Of a stretch of 64,000 bases of DNA, positions 10,101 through 19,364 are shown in pieces; positions within the stretch are counted from its first letter, which is position 1, and each line of letters begins with the position of its first letter. Below the pieces are notes generated by a model. That model made no database searches. It saw only the letters and a list, made by a program, of their open reading frames with translations, and was not told the origin of the DNA. This DNA comes from Caulochytrium protostelioides (lineage: Eukaryota; Chytridiomycota; Caulochytriomycetes; Caulochytriales; Caulochytriaceae): contig ML014127.1 in NCBI GenBank assembly GCA_003615045.1, positions 62,001 through 126,000 on the forward strand. The letters are read 5' to 3'. A program made the translations under genes and the position numbers.

Positions 10101-13100
10101 CGGCGGCGTGCTGCGCCACCACCGCGATCAGCGTGTACCGCAGCGCGAGCGGCGCCTGGTCGGCCCGCGGCGCGAGACCATGAAGCACCTGCTTCAAATG
10201 GTCGAAGTGGGGGTCCAGAATGAGATCCACCGTTTGCAGCGCGATCTGGTCGTGCTCCGACGGCATCGCCGCCGGGCCGAGCGCCGGCACCGGGCCGTCC
10301 ATCCCGGGCAGCGCCAGCGCGGCGTGCCGCCACGCGGCGAGCAGCGGCGGCAGCAGCGCGAGCTCCGTGTCGTGGACCACGCAGAACCCGAGCAGCGCAG
10401 CACGTTCCGCGGCCGTCCACATCGGCAGCTGCGCCAGCTGGTGGATGGCAGCGACCACATTTTCGTCGTCAGCGGCCACGTGCAACGGCCTGAAGGTCGG
10501 CCCGATCGACCGTCGCGGGTTCCCTGCCGTCGCCGCCGGATCGGCATCCGCGTCGTGCTCGTCGTCGGCGTCGCCCTGCTGCAGCACGAGCCGACCCAGC
10601 GTCATGGCCGTCTGGGTATCGCGGCTTGCGAGCGCCCGCGTCACAAGAATCGCATAGACGGCCCGCCGCGCGCTGGATGGCATGCCCAGCCCGGCCATCA
10701 GGGTCTGCACGGCCGACAGGTCGTGGGCAAGCTTGGGGCGGTGGTGCATAATATGGCGGAACAGGGCAATCGGGTCGCGGTGCAGACGCATCTGGAACGG
10801 CATCATGCGCGCATGCGCGTCTTCCTGGGAGGGCAGCTTCGCATCGAGCAGCAGCCGAATCGCGCGCAGCAGTTGCCGCTGGCGCCCGATCGCGGGGCCC
10901 GCGGGCAGACCCCGCGACTCAAAGAGCATCGCGAACCGCTGGAGCAGCGCTGTCGTCTGCTGCAGCGCGGCATCGCTGCTCGCAGGCTCGGCCATGTCGA
11001 TTAGCTCGTTGCTGGCCTCGACCATCACGGCATCGATGTCGCGGCGTGCGAGGTGGCGCAGCTGCGTGAGGCGCTCGATGGCCGCCCAGTCCTGCTGACG
11101 GCACGCCGCCGCGAGCACGCGGCGGCTCACGTCGGCCTGCACCGAAGCGCTCTGCCCGAACCCCAGCGCTTGGAGCTCCTGGACATCGCTCTGGATCTGA
11201 AGCACGGAGACTCGCGAATGCGTCAGCATCGCGCTTTGGATGAGATGAACCTGCTTCGCAGGATCCGCGAGCAACGCCGGCAGCGTCGCCATACTCACGT
11301 CGCGGGGCGCATACTTGGCGAGGACGTCGAGGATGCGGATGCCTTGCAGGGCGGTCTGCAGGGCCTCGGTATGGTGGTAGGCCTCATTCAGCAGGCCGTA
11401 GAGCTGCCACAAAAACGCGACGTTCACGGAGGTCGAGCCCTGCAGCATTGCAAGCACGATGTCGGCGCGCTGCTCGGCGTCGGTGATGAGCGGCAGGAGC
11501 TGGAAACACACGTGGGGTCGCGTGTTACCGAGCTGGGTAAAGAACGCCACGAGCCCCGCGGCGCCGAGCGGCAGGCCCGTCGGCGGCAGGGCAAACGCGC
11601 GGAACGCGGCTTCGGGGTCGTCGGTGCAAAGCACGGCCTGCATCAACTTCTCGCCGTCCGGCATCGCCTGCAGCGCCGCCATCGTGAGGTCGACGAGCGG
11701 ATGGTCGTGGCTCAGGGGCGCATACACGAGGTGCGCCAGCAGGCGGTACTGCGCCACGTGGTCGGGCGGGACGACGATGCCGTGGTCTTGGGCGAATTCG
11801 AGTAGCTTGAGCGCGATGCGGACCTGGCCCGCCGCCGACTCGATGGCCGCGGCCCGCGCCATGTACCACGCGGCGAGGGCCTCGGCGTCCGCAAGCTCCG
11901 GCGTCGGCTGGATCCCGTCGGGCGGCGTCGTATCGGGCCGCCTCACGGGGTCTGCGCCCGAAGCCTCCGTCTCGAGACAATGCAGCAGCTCGGTCACGAG
12001 ATCGTCATCGGACCAATCCTTGCGGCGCCACGGTATGTTCAAGAAAGGCCGCTCGCGGTCGCCGAGGAGCCGCGGCAGCAGGCCTTCGTAGTTGTCGATC
12101 GGGCTGCTCTCGGGGATGGATTCAAGGATGGCAAACCGGTACGGCAGCACCTCCGCATGCCGCGTCATGACGATTTCGAGGGCACGGAAGTTCTCGCGCG
12201 CCGCATACTCGAAGGATTTCTTGATGAGCGATTGGTACCGGAAGACCTCGAAGTGCGCGCGCCACGCGTCGGGCCCGCGCTCCAGAAACGCGCCAGCATA
12301 GATGGCTTCGTGCGTCTCAAGCCGGTCCTGCAGCGTCAGCAGCTCGCGGCGCAGCACCGTGATCTCCAAGACGGCCTCGTCGTCGGCGTCGCTCTGCTTG
12401 CCGCTGTTCGGTGGCGACCGCGGGCTCTTGCTGTCGCCGTCCAGCACGCGCGACACGGCCGCTTCGACCGACGCCAGCGTGACGCCCCGCGAGAGCGCCA
12501 GGCCATACCGGATCATCTCGACCTGCTGGTGCGCGTCGTCCGCTACCTTGGTCAGCAGCGCGTGGTAGACCCATCGGGTGTTCTTGATCTTGTCGAGCAG
12601 CGCGAGCGTCTCGGCGTTAATCTCGCGGCGAGTGTTCCAAAGGTGCTGGTACACGACGTCCGTGTCGAGCCCGTATGTCTCGCAGAGCGCCATGGCGACA
12701 TCATACTGCCCGTCGTGGATCTGGATCTGCAGCGCCATCGCGGGGCTCAGCGCCTCGAACGCGTGCAGCGTGACCTCCAGCAGCCGCATCGGCCGCGGGC
12801 GCCACAACGACGGCGGCTGCGCGAGGTCCACAAGGGGCGCCGGGCCGGCGTTGCCGCGGCCCCACGCGGCCATCGCCGGGCGCAAGGACGCCGCCAGCCC
12901 GGCCAGCGTCGCCCCGAGGCCGCGGGCAGGGACCACGGCGCCCGGGCGCGCGCCCGCGCTGGCGACGAGCTCGGGCGCGGTGGCGGCCGCAGCCGCGGTC
13001 AGGCTCGTCAGGACGAACGTGCTGTTGGGAATCACGTCGAGCCTCTCGTACGGCGGCGCCACGGCGTCGCGCAGCGGATGGAGCCTCTCGCAGGCGATGG

Positions 13101-14646
13101 CGCCCTGCGGCCCGAGCCGCAGCAGCACCCAACTGCCGGCGGCCGTCAGCGCCGCGACGACGCGGGACGACCACCAGCTGAACTGGACCAGCGGCAGCGG
13201 TGTCGCGAGACCAAGCAGTGCGCCGAGGCGATCGCGGTCGACCATCCACATGGCGGGATGCGCGCGATCGAGCGCTTGAACCACGATTTCCTGGTCAAAG
13301 TTGAGGGCCGCGACGAGGTCGTGGTCCGGCGAGAGCCGCACGGACGCGTAGCTCCGCTTCCGTTCGGCTTCGGTGAGTCCCGACGGCGACGCGGCGGCCG
13401 GTGATGGCGGCGCCGGATGCTCCATGGCATCTGGCAGGGCATGCAGCACGCGCGCGGCGTCGTCGTCGTCGGTGACAGGTTCGTACCACGACGCGGTCGC
13501 CACGAGCCTGAAGCGCACGAGATGGCCCAGGGGCGGGCATGTGATGGCCGGCGTCGCCGCATGTGGACACGGCGCGGCATCGTGCGGCTGGGTGGTGTCC
13601 AGGTACGGCACCGACAGCGCGAGCTCCGTCGTCTCGGCCGTGCTCGGAAGCAGCACGGCGTCCAGGATCCCCGAAGGCCCGAGCCGCCGCTCATGCATCC
13701 AGATGGCTTGTCCCGGCACGCCGGCGTCTCTGGACAGCACCACAGGCGCCGGCACGGCCGACGACGTCCGCTCAAACAGGGTCAGCGTAGTGTGGTTGAG
13801 CAGCGCGGCGACGACGGCGCCGTCGGCCATCACGACGAGACATTCGTGGGTATACAGTTTCCCCGCGAACGAGAATACGCGCCCGCCCGTACTCTCGGCC
13901 GCGGCGCTCCCGGACGCCGCCGACGTCAGCGCTGCGGCGGCGTGGGCCTCGCTGTGACCGAGATGGCACGCGGGTGGCGGCCAGACGAGCGCCGAGACGG
14001 GCCGCAGCAGCGGGTTGAGCCACCGCCGCAACGCCGGCCGCGCGGGGATCTGGACGACCAGCGCGCCGTGATGGCTCAGCACGGAGACGGTGCCCAGCGC
14101 GTCGGCCAGGGCGAGAAAGCGGCTGTCGGGCGACCACTGCATCCGCCGCAGCGCCGGCGCGACGGCGGCGGCCTCGCCGAGCGCGAGCTGCGCATACGAT
14201 GGCCACCGCAGCTGCGCGCCCATCAGCTCCAGCACGCCGTTGGGCAGCCAGACGGCGAACCGCCGCTTGTCGGGCGACGCGGCGCCGAGCGTGTTCGCGC
14301 CGAGTTGCATGCACGCGTCGACATAGCGTCGCGGCACGTCGGCGGCGAGCCGGCGGCCGGCGACGAGGTCAGCCACGCGCCGCGCCAGCCGTGGCAGCCG
14401 CGGCGCCGCCAGCGCGAGCCGCGCTTCAACCCGCGGCGGCAGATCCGTCGCGGCGGCTTTCCAACGGCGCACGGGGCCGCCGTCGTGCAGGAGCGCCGTC
14501 TCGCCGCCCTCCTGGGGCGGCGCCGTCCCGTCCGGCCGCGGCAGACCCGCCGACGGCGGCGCGGCCGACGGCAGCGTGGACCCTGAGGGCGACGGCGACG
14601 TCGCGTGCGGCGAGGACGCCGCGGACGCCGGAGGGCTTCCCGCCAT
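7102..14646 (-). CDS. NBAS: NBAS/Sec39-type vesicle tethering protein, full-length form
   Basis: Giant protein of 2514 aa, close to the size of animal NBAS and about three times yeast Sec39. NBAS/Sec39 is the scaffold of the NRZ/Dsl1 tethering complex that captures Golgi-derived COPI vesicles at the ER. Residues about 90-560 are the N-terminal beta-propeller (RMQWSPDSRFLALADALGTV). The Sec39 region starts near residue 637 (LQIQIHDGQYDVAMALCETY, then DTDVVYQHLWNTRREINAE) and continues with KIKNTRWVYHALLTKV, then LQDRLETHEAIYAG near 772 and NFRALEIVMTRHAEVLPYRF near 830. The remainder is an alpha-solenoid. The frame is uninterrupted for 7.5 kb with no intron. The ATG at 14646 opens an Ala/Ser/Pro-rich leader, and the true start could be slightly further in. 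Confidence 0.9.
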   Translation of the reverse strand: MAGSPPASAASSPHATSPSPSGSTLPSAAPPSAGLPRPDGTAPPQEGGETALLHDGGPVRRWKAAATDLPPRVEARLALAAPRLPRLARRVADLVAGRRLAADVPRRYVDACMQLGANTLGAASPDKRRFAVWLPNGVLELMGAQLRWPSYAQLALGEAAAVAPALRRMQWSPDSRFLALADALGTVSVLSHHGALVVQIPARPALRRWLNPLLRPVSALVWPPPACHLGHSEAHAAAALTSAASGSAAAESTGGRVFSFAGKLYTHECLVVMADGAVVAALLNHTTLTLFERTSSAVPAPVVLSRDAGVPGQAIWMHERRLGPSGILDAVLLPSTAETTELALSVPYLDTTQPHDAAPCPHAATPAITCPPLGHLVRFRLVATASWYEPVTDDDDAARVLHALPDAMEHPAPPSPAAASPSGLTEAERKRSYASVRLSPDHDLVAALNFDQEIVVQALDRAHPAMWMVDRDRLGALLGLATPLPLVQFSWWSSRVVAALTAAGSWVLLRLGPQGAIACERLHPLRDAVAPPYERLDVIPNSTFVLTSLTAAAAATAPELVASAGARPGAVVPARGLGATLAGLAASLRPAMAAWGRGNAGPAPLVDLAQPPSLWRPRPMRLLEVTLHAFEALSPAMALQIQIHDGQYDVAMALCETYGLDTDVVYQHLWNTRREINAETLALLDKIKNTRWVYHALLTKVADDAHQQVEMIRYGLALSRGVTLASVEAAVSRVLDGDSKSPRSPPNSGKQSDADDEAVLEITVLRRELLTLQDRLETHEAIYAGAFLERGPDAWRAHFEVFRYQSLIKKSFEYAARENFRALEIVMTRHAEVLPYRFAILESIPESSPIDNYEGLLPRLLGDRERPFLNIPWRRKDWSDDDLVTELLHCLETEASGADPVRRPDTTPPDGIQPTPELADAEALAAWYMARAAAIESAAGQVRIALKLLEFAQDHGIVVPPDHVAQYRLLAHLVYAPLSHDHPLVDLTMAALQAMPDGEKLMQAVLCTDDPEAAFRAFALPPTGLPLGAAGLVAFFTQLGNTRPHVCFQLLPLITDAEQRADIVLAMLQGSTSVNVAFLWQLYGLLNEAYHHTEALQTALQGIRILDVLAKYAPRDVSMATLPALLADPAKQVHLIQSAMLTHSRVSVLQIQSDVQELQALGFGQSASVQADVSRRVLAAACRQQDWAAIERLTQLRHLARRDIDAVMVEASNELIDMAEPASSDAALQQTTALLQRFAMLFESRGLPAGPAIGRQRQLLRAIRLLLDAKLPSQEDAHARMMPFQMRLHRDPIALFRHIMHHRPKLAHDLSAVQTLMAGLGMPSSARRAVYAILVTRALASRDTQTAMTLGRLVLQQGDADDEHDADADPAATAGNPRRSIGPTFRPLHVAADDENVVAAIHQLAQLPMWTAAERAALLGFCVVHDTELALLPPLLAAWRHAALALPGMDGPVPALGPAAMPSEHDQIALQTVDLILDPHFDHLKQVLHGLAPRADQAPLALRYTLIAVVAQHAAAAGRAVPLDLASLSLDDVVEAVGAALGDASAPIAASAANGDASVSVAALLAEAQAACAAWIQRVTTQDRHDALQTHARPLGLDVQQLLADPHGALVSAASDPWLTETATASLQTVARLVAVPLSVVPTARLQSLVDAMADLDDGDAIDAAYRAFTAVHDQYQADLPVDTALCDLYRACHISVSRVSLRHPTYVALAKRMLGWPARLVEPDAAAALESRVRLLEKLERFRYGLVPTMRDLVQGATSALVLATAHAILANARPGDDTVLQLARKLAGGFAHVAPAPGLSDPPRERAPVTPDALIPRYVDELVSALRATTLGACAPQADRITARPGHFTEHAMTDAVHVAITVASQDAARSRLDGMQFLLQAIANALRLRVAPYADDDAAEDIAAFDTLLASVLALCLPLEPRVELVAAAQRLVPARDAVWATRARQLAFLQSAAALCSESEIIRLDALALLAPSEVPTAFVKLLLGFLGDGMAISECRALVDHAAPWHQSLACDAHEPQDTMARLLQAAYLVCGWQSGPEALDHVLATLGDDEDRGTAAPIAMLRALVEHGRRTWPKPVAASVAQRLVADPSLVAAYGLKDILMRVAMAEPDPHKPTLAWFRQRLALNADEAASVQSVRLAPFVRAVVDDARVVVTDDVFASAASVAAFFAEHIAPAMQSEPQIHAAAAVVQALDDPEPVAAPFILAALAVPDVASATASTRGHHDATAVWTRYAAAVAWRLDGLGLDEAAWRARVDPLVRNTLAARVQAADAGRRRGAECSRLLYEVLVGAPDVAVAPLADALADALARAPADATACELLRWLLVSRGYGRAVPVAPGCPPPPLGPAAQFLHIVQRLASAPDPPAADGRGAAAAETTAQILTDAGVAACQLLGMDAAETRHYALAPAALQRLLDHAQTQSLLAAVDTHDHVHDPGAGAQGGRRGAGAAAASASLWDRTWYALLQTTTIGSRATERGPRRRFEQLDALVMAEAARAQIQLDSLMQLARPAF

Positions 14647-15373
14647 TGCGGCGATTCGAGCGCGAGGCCGCGAAGCGCCTGCGATGGACGCCGCGGCGTG
14701 GACCCAGGCGGGGCGAGGCGGCGGGGTCGGACGTCAGACGGCCATGCGGGAGGGCAGGCACGAGGCACCCGGCAGAGCAGACACGTGGAGCGTGGCAAGG
14801 CCAGCGGATTCGCACGTGTAGGGCAGCGATCGGCGGTGCGCAATAGTGATGGTGTGACCGTGTAATATGGTGATATTGATGGGATCATGCGATTAGATAC
14901 GAGAGCGGGAGGCGAGGATGGTATGACTCACCACGACTCGGCTGACGCGCGGGAGACGACGCGTTGGCCGCGGCGATGGAAATGATATTGGGGTCCGCGG
15001 TTCTCTAGTGTCCTCGCAGGAGCCTGGGCCGCGCGTCCTGCCGCTGGCCGCGATCGGCCGTCGCGCGGCGACATCTGGAGCCGCACCCTTCTCCGGTGCT
15101 AAGCCACGCGACGCTCCGTCGGCCGCCCCGCCCGCGTGTCGTGGTCAACCCACGCCCACCGTCCCGTTCTCCGCCTCTCGCGGGCGAGACGTCAGGCGAT
15201 GAACCACGGTCAGACTCACCCCGATGCCGAGCCACGAGCCACGAGCCACGAGCCACGATGTGGTTGTACACACACGAGCCATGGTCCATCATCCAACGTA
15301 TAGACGTTGCGTCGTCTCCACCACCAGAGGACCGCCCATCCGAAGTCGAGGGGATCGCGGGATCGATTCCAAT
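14647..15373. other. Intergenic spacer NBAS promoter side, with heptamer repeats
   Basis: Between the NBAS start and the 3' end of the Clr2-like gene. It has an AT-richer stretch at about 14840-14900 and a GAGCCAC heptamer array at 15229-15257. No gene was supported. Confidence 0.6.
15229..15257. repeat. GAGCCAC heptamer tandem repeat (about 4 units)
   Basis: Four consecutive near-perfect 7-bp units. Read on the other strand the unit is GGCTCGT, close to the GCCTGGT/GCCTCGT heptamers at 43256-43343. Confidence 0.85.
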
Positions 15374-18300
15374 CTACACCCAGTAGGTCGGCGGGGTCGT
15401 CGCGCCGGGGAAGAGCGTGACGGGCGGCCGTGGGCGGGGGAAGACATCCTTGTTGGTGTCGAGCGAGCGGCGGAACGAGACCGGCAGTCGTTGGCTCAGC
15501 TGCGGGTACAGCGGGTAGTATCGTCCGTGCACGTGGCGCGTGATGTCGACGGTATGCACCTCGCCCGTGTAGCACCATTGCGTGGCGTTGACGACGCCGT
15601 CACCGTCGCCGTCGCCCGCAGACCCGTCAACGGGCGCAACAAGCGGGCCCGTCACCAGCAGGTACTCATGGGTTGAGGTATGCTGGCGGATCTTGGCGAC
15701 ACTCGCATTGGCGGTGCCCGTACGCGTCTCGTACAGCACTGGATCGAGGGCGCCGGCGAGCGGCATCAGCGGTACATACCGGATGTACGCGACTTCCATG
15801 ATATGCGACTGCGCCCCGATCATGACGCGGATCAGGTCGCCGACGACGATGCGCTCCGGCCCGAACTGGACCCAGCGGATGGGCTCGCCGTCCTGGAGGG
15901 CGGGGTCGACGCCCCACGTGTGCTGTAGGAAGGCCCGCATGATCGCCGTGCGATGGACGGCGTCGTCGACCGCGGGGCACGCGCTGTCGACGATCCGTGC
16001 CATCGGGATCAGCGCTTCTTGCGGCCGGTAGTAGTAGAGATCATCGAGCGCAGCGTCGTCGGAGTCGGGCGCGATGCCAAGCGGCTGCACAATGTAGTGG
16101 AAGGAGCCCGGCACCGACGCCGTGGGCGGCACGCGCAGGTGCTCCGCCACCGTCCGGTTAAACACGGCGTTCGTGCTGAACCGCTCAGCATGGGCGGCAT
16201 GGGCGGCGGTACCGGCGTCCTCGGCCCACGCCAACCGCTGGAACACCGGGTCCCGCAGCAGCGTCCAGACGTCTGGCATCTCGCCCGGAATCGTCGTCAG
16301 CGGGTGGCCCGCCTGCGGCCGCAGGCCACCGAGATACGCGGTGCTGCAGCCATACTGCGGGTACGCGTGACTGGGGCCCGACTCGACCCAGCAGCGCACG
16401 ATCCGCACCGGCCAGAGCAGATCGTGCGGGCGATGGGTCCGCGTCGCCGTGTCCAGCGGCGTATCGTCCCAGGATCGCCCGAGCGGGCCCGCGTCGCGCG
16501 ACAGCGTGCGGGACGCCGCGCCGAGCGGGTGGGCGAGCGCCGTCCAGACGACATCCCCGACGCGGAATCCGGCGTGCCAGCGCCACGGCCACGTGTGGGT
16601 CTTGGCGACCGCCGCCGACGGCGTCCGGATCGTGGGGCCGGGCGGCTTAGCGCGTTTGCCGAGCAGGAACACCCGCTTCAGCGGCGGCGGCTTGCCCGGA
16701 AGCCGCAAGTCCAAGTACTTGTCGGCGATCGTGGTATCAAGAGCGCCGCCCGCCGCCAGAAGCGTCGGCGCCGGCAGGACGGACGGGTAAGGATCCCGCA
16801 GGAACCCCGAGTCTGCCGGGGGCACGAGTGCCAGCGAGAACTCGGTCGTCGTTGTCGGGACCGGGTGGTGGTCGTGGTCGTGGGCCGGGTAGCCGCCGGC
16901 CCCGCGCGGCATCGGCGACGCCGTCACGCTGCTGACCGCACCGTCATCGTCGTCGCCGTCGCTCGCCACTAAAGAAGGCGTGGCCGACAACGAGAGCCGC
17001 GATGATGCCGGCTTCAAGAAGAGGTCGCGGAGCGTGCCTTGGCGGCGCTTGCCCCCGCGGGGCTCCGTGGCTTCGGGATTTTCCGATCGCGCGGTCCGTG
17101 CCATCGCGCGCTCCTTGGCCGCGGACGCCACCGCAGCCGCGCGCCGCTGCGTCATATTGCGAAGCAGCGTGGCGCGGTCGGGCATCTTGGAGGGATAGTC
17201 GACCTCGGGCAGCACCACCACGGGCGGGCAGTGCGGCAGCGCGAACAGCGGCGACAGCGCGGCGCGGAACTGCGCCTGGCCCGCCGGGTCGCCAGCGTAG
17301 TTCGCCCACCGGTGGACGCCGCCGAGGAGCTCGCGCTCCATCATGCCATACTTTTCGGACGGCTTGGGTGGCTGCTGGATGGGGTTCGAGTGGCGGGTGC
17401 CCACCGACCGCACCGAGCGTGCCGAGGCGGCCGCCTGCATCGGCGAGACAGCGCGGCGCGGCGGCATTTGCATCACCGCTTCAGGGAGCAGGTCGGCCGG
17501 AGCCACTTCGCCGCCGCGACTGCCGCCGCCTCGTCCGCCTCGCCCGCCGCGTCCACCTCGCCCGCCGCGACTCCCGCGGCCACCGCGGCTGCCGCGCCCG
17601 CGCCCACGCCCACGTCCACGCCCTCCACGCGCGCTCGGCGTCGTGGGTAGCGCGGGGACGGGCAAGGTCCCCGACTTCTTGCCGACAACGAGCGGATCCG
17701 GCCCGCTGTCGTCGCCCTCATCCACGCCAGGGCCGTCGTCAAACACCGATGGGTCCACGACGGGCCCCGGCGGCGGCGACGACGCCACGAATGACGGTGA
17801 GGGCGAGGCGGCTCGCGCCGAAGGGGACGGGGGCCGCGAGCGCGCAGCTGGGAGGGCCGCGAGGTCGGGCGTCGTCGGATGCGAGAGCGTGAGCGCGGGC
17901 ATCGGCGCGCTGATCGGATCGTCGTCTTCGTCCGAGACCTCGTGGACCGTCGCATCGATCCCGCCGTCTGTCGCGTCCGTGGCATCCAGCGGGCTCGTGG
18001 CGTCGACGCCGTCGGAGCCGCTGATGGAAGCGGTCGAGGGGGTGCGGTCGGACGGCGCCGTTAGGCGGACGGGCGGGCCGCGGCGGGACAGCTTCGGGGG
18101 CGGCGACGAGCGACGGCCAGGCGCCCGCGGCAGGAATGCCGGGATCACCGGCGGGGGCGACGCCGCCCGGCCAGGCCGGGTCTTCCAAGCAGGCGGCGGC
18201 GGCAAGGCGATCGCCGCAGCGCCGCCCGGGGGTTCGCCATACCGAGCGCCGGCGGCGCCGTCATCCGCGAAGAGGCGGCTGACGCCGCTACTTCCGCCGA

Positions 18301-18574
18301 CGCCGCCACCGCCGATGAACGCGTCGAGCTGCCCGTCCGCGAGGTCATTGATCATGACTTCTTCGGTCGAGGACGAGAAGTCGCTCGCGTCACTGCCGAC
18401 GATTTCCGTTCCGTCGGAGTCGTCGGTATCGACCGGCGCGGCCTTGGTCGACACCAGCACGACGGCGTCGTCATCGTCGTCGTCGTCGACACTCTGCGCA
18501 GCGTCCATAGATGCGAGGGGGCGAGTGGCGGGCGCGGCATGCGGCGTCCGCGGCGCCCCGGGCCGTGGCGCCAT
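15374..18574 (-). CDS. Large disordered nuclear-type protein with a Clr2-like C-terminal half
   Basis: About 1066 aa. The first half is low complexity: an Asp run (MDAAQSVDDDDDDDAVV), Ser/Pro stretches and an RG/RGG-rich segment (DNA about 17510-17640) typical of RNA or chromatin binding. The C-terminal half is globular, with FRVGDVVWTAL and then WVQFGPERIVVGDLIRVM followed by IMEVAYIRY. This resembles the 'LGAE.I.VGD.VR' plus 'VMVV..I' pattern I associate with the fungal Clr2 domain (SHREC silencing complex), or with another promoter-reader module such as BAH. The coding call is firm; the Clr2 assignment is tentative. The ATG at 18508 (MDAAQSV) is an equally good start. No intron was seen. 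Confidence 0.6.
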   Translation of the reverse strand: MAPRPGAPRTPHAAPATRPLASMDAAQSVDDDDDDDAVVLVSTKAAPVDTDDSDGTEIVGSDASDFSSSTEEVMINDLADGQLDAFIGGGGVGGSSGVSRLFADDGAAGARYGEPPGGAAAIALPPPPAWKTRPGRAASPPPVIPAFLPRAPGRRSSPPPKLSRRGPPVRLTAPSDRTPSTASISGSDGVDATSPLDATDATDGGIDATVHEVSDEDDDPISAPMPALTLSHPTTPDLAALPAARSRPPSPSARAASPSPSFVASSPPPGPVVDPSVFDDGPGVDEGDDSGPDPLVVGKKSGTLPVPALPTTPSARGGRGRGRGRGRGSRGGRGSRGGRGGRGGRGGRGGGSRGGEVAPADLLPEAVMQMPPRRAVSPMQAAASARSVRSVGTRHSNPIQQPPKPSEKYGMMERELLGGVHRWANYAGDPAGQAQFRAALSPLFALPHCPPVVVLPEVDYPSKMPDRATLLRNMTQRRAAAVASAAKERAMARTARSENPEATEPRGGKRRQGTLRDLFLKPASSRLSLSATPSLVASDGDDDDGAVSSVTASPMPRGAGGYPAHDHDHHPVPTTTTEFSLALVPPADSGFLRDPYPSVLPAPTLLAAGGALDTTIADKYLDLRLPGKPPPLKRVFLLGKRAKPPGPTIRTPSAAVAKTHTWPWRWHAGFRVGDVVWTALAHPLGAASRTLSRDAGPLGRSWDDTPLDTATRTHRPHDLLWPVRIVRCWVESGPSHAYPQYGCSTAYLGGLRPQAGHPLTTIPGEMPDVWTLLRDPVFQRLAWAEDAGTAAHAAHAERFSTNAVFNRTVAEHLRVPPTASVPGSFHYIVQPLGIAPDSDDAALDDLYYYRPQEALIPMARIVDSACPAVDDAVHRTAIMRAFLQHTWGVDPALQDGEPIRWVQFGPERIVVGDLIRVMIGAQSHIMEVAYIRYVPLMPLAGALDPVLYETRTGTANASVAKIRQHTSTHEYLLVTGPLVAPVDGSAGDGDGDGVVNATQWCYTGEVHTVDITRHVHGRYYPLYPQLSQRLPVSFRRSLDTNKDVFPRPRPPVTLFPGATTPPTYWV

Positions 18575-19364
18575 CGCGCTGAGAGAGGCACCGGCCGATG
18601 GATCAGTGAGCAGGGGCGCCGCGGTCGTCCTGCGACGGCGACCGCGACGGCAGCGGCGGCAACGGCGGCCTGACCGCTCTCACGATGGTATCAGGATGGA
18701 CACTGCCGGGTGTGAGGAGCGGAGGATGGCGCAGAGGGTGCGAGAGGCCGACCACCAACAATACCGACGGCAACGCGAGTGTCAGGCCATCTCCGACAAG
18801 CGGGTATCATTGGCCACGTGGGCCTGTCAATGCACGTGGTCTTCATGCATCTCGCGTGGCTCTTCATGACGAGCGCGATGTGCTCGTCGGAGTCGTCGTT
18901 CGCCAAGAAAAGGCGATCAAGCGCTGCCTTCCTGTGGCGTGGCGAGGCCTCGCAGCACCCTGATGGCAGGGGGCCGCTAACGCCACAGACCGTATCGGGC
19001 TTCCAACACACGGTGGGGCAGGCCACGCTCCAAGCCCATAGGCCACACCCTTTCATGAAATGAGCTATCGTACACGACCAAGATCGACCTCAGTTTGACC
19101 CAAGTCTGATCTGCCACGGAGCCTTTCTGATGATAGGGGTACAAAAGATGACATGCAGCACTCTTCATACGGATCTTCAGATGCATCGTGAGATGTCATG
19201 CTTATGGGGGTGGTTGGCATTCCTTTTTCTATCTCCCCAAGATCGACACACATGCGCCTGAAGTAGGTTCGAGTCCTCCCACCTTGAAATAAAGAGATAG
19301 TCCAATGATGACAGTGACGTGTCCTTAAAAAAGAGTTAACGATTGTGTAAATATTCAGAATAGA
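18575..19364. other. Spacer with lower GC and a tRNA T-arm-like motif
   Basis: Separates the Clr2-like gene from the secreted-type gene. GC falls clearly towards 19365. GTAGGTTCGAGTCCTCC at 19263-19279 resembles a tRNA T-arm, but the D and anticodon arms are absent. Nothing else was recognised. Confidence 0.5.
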
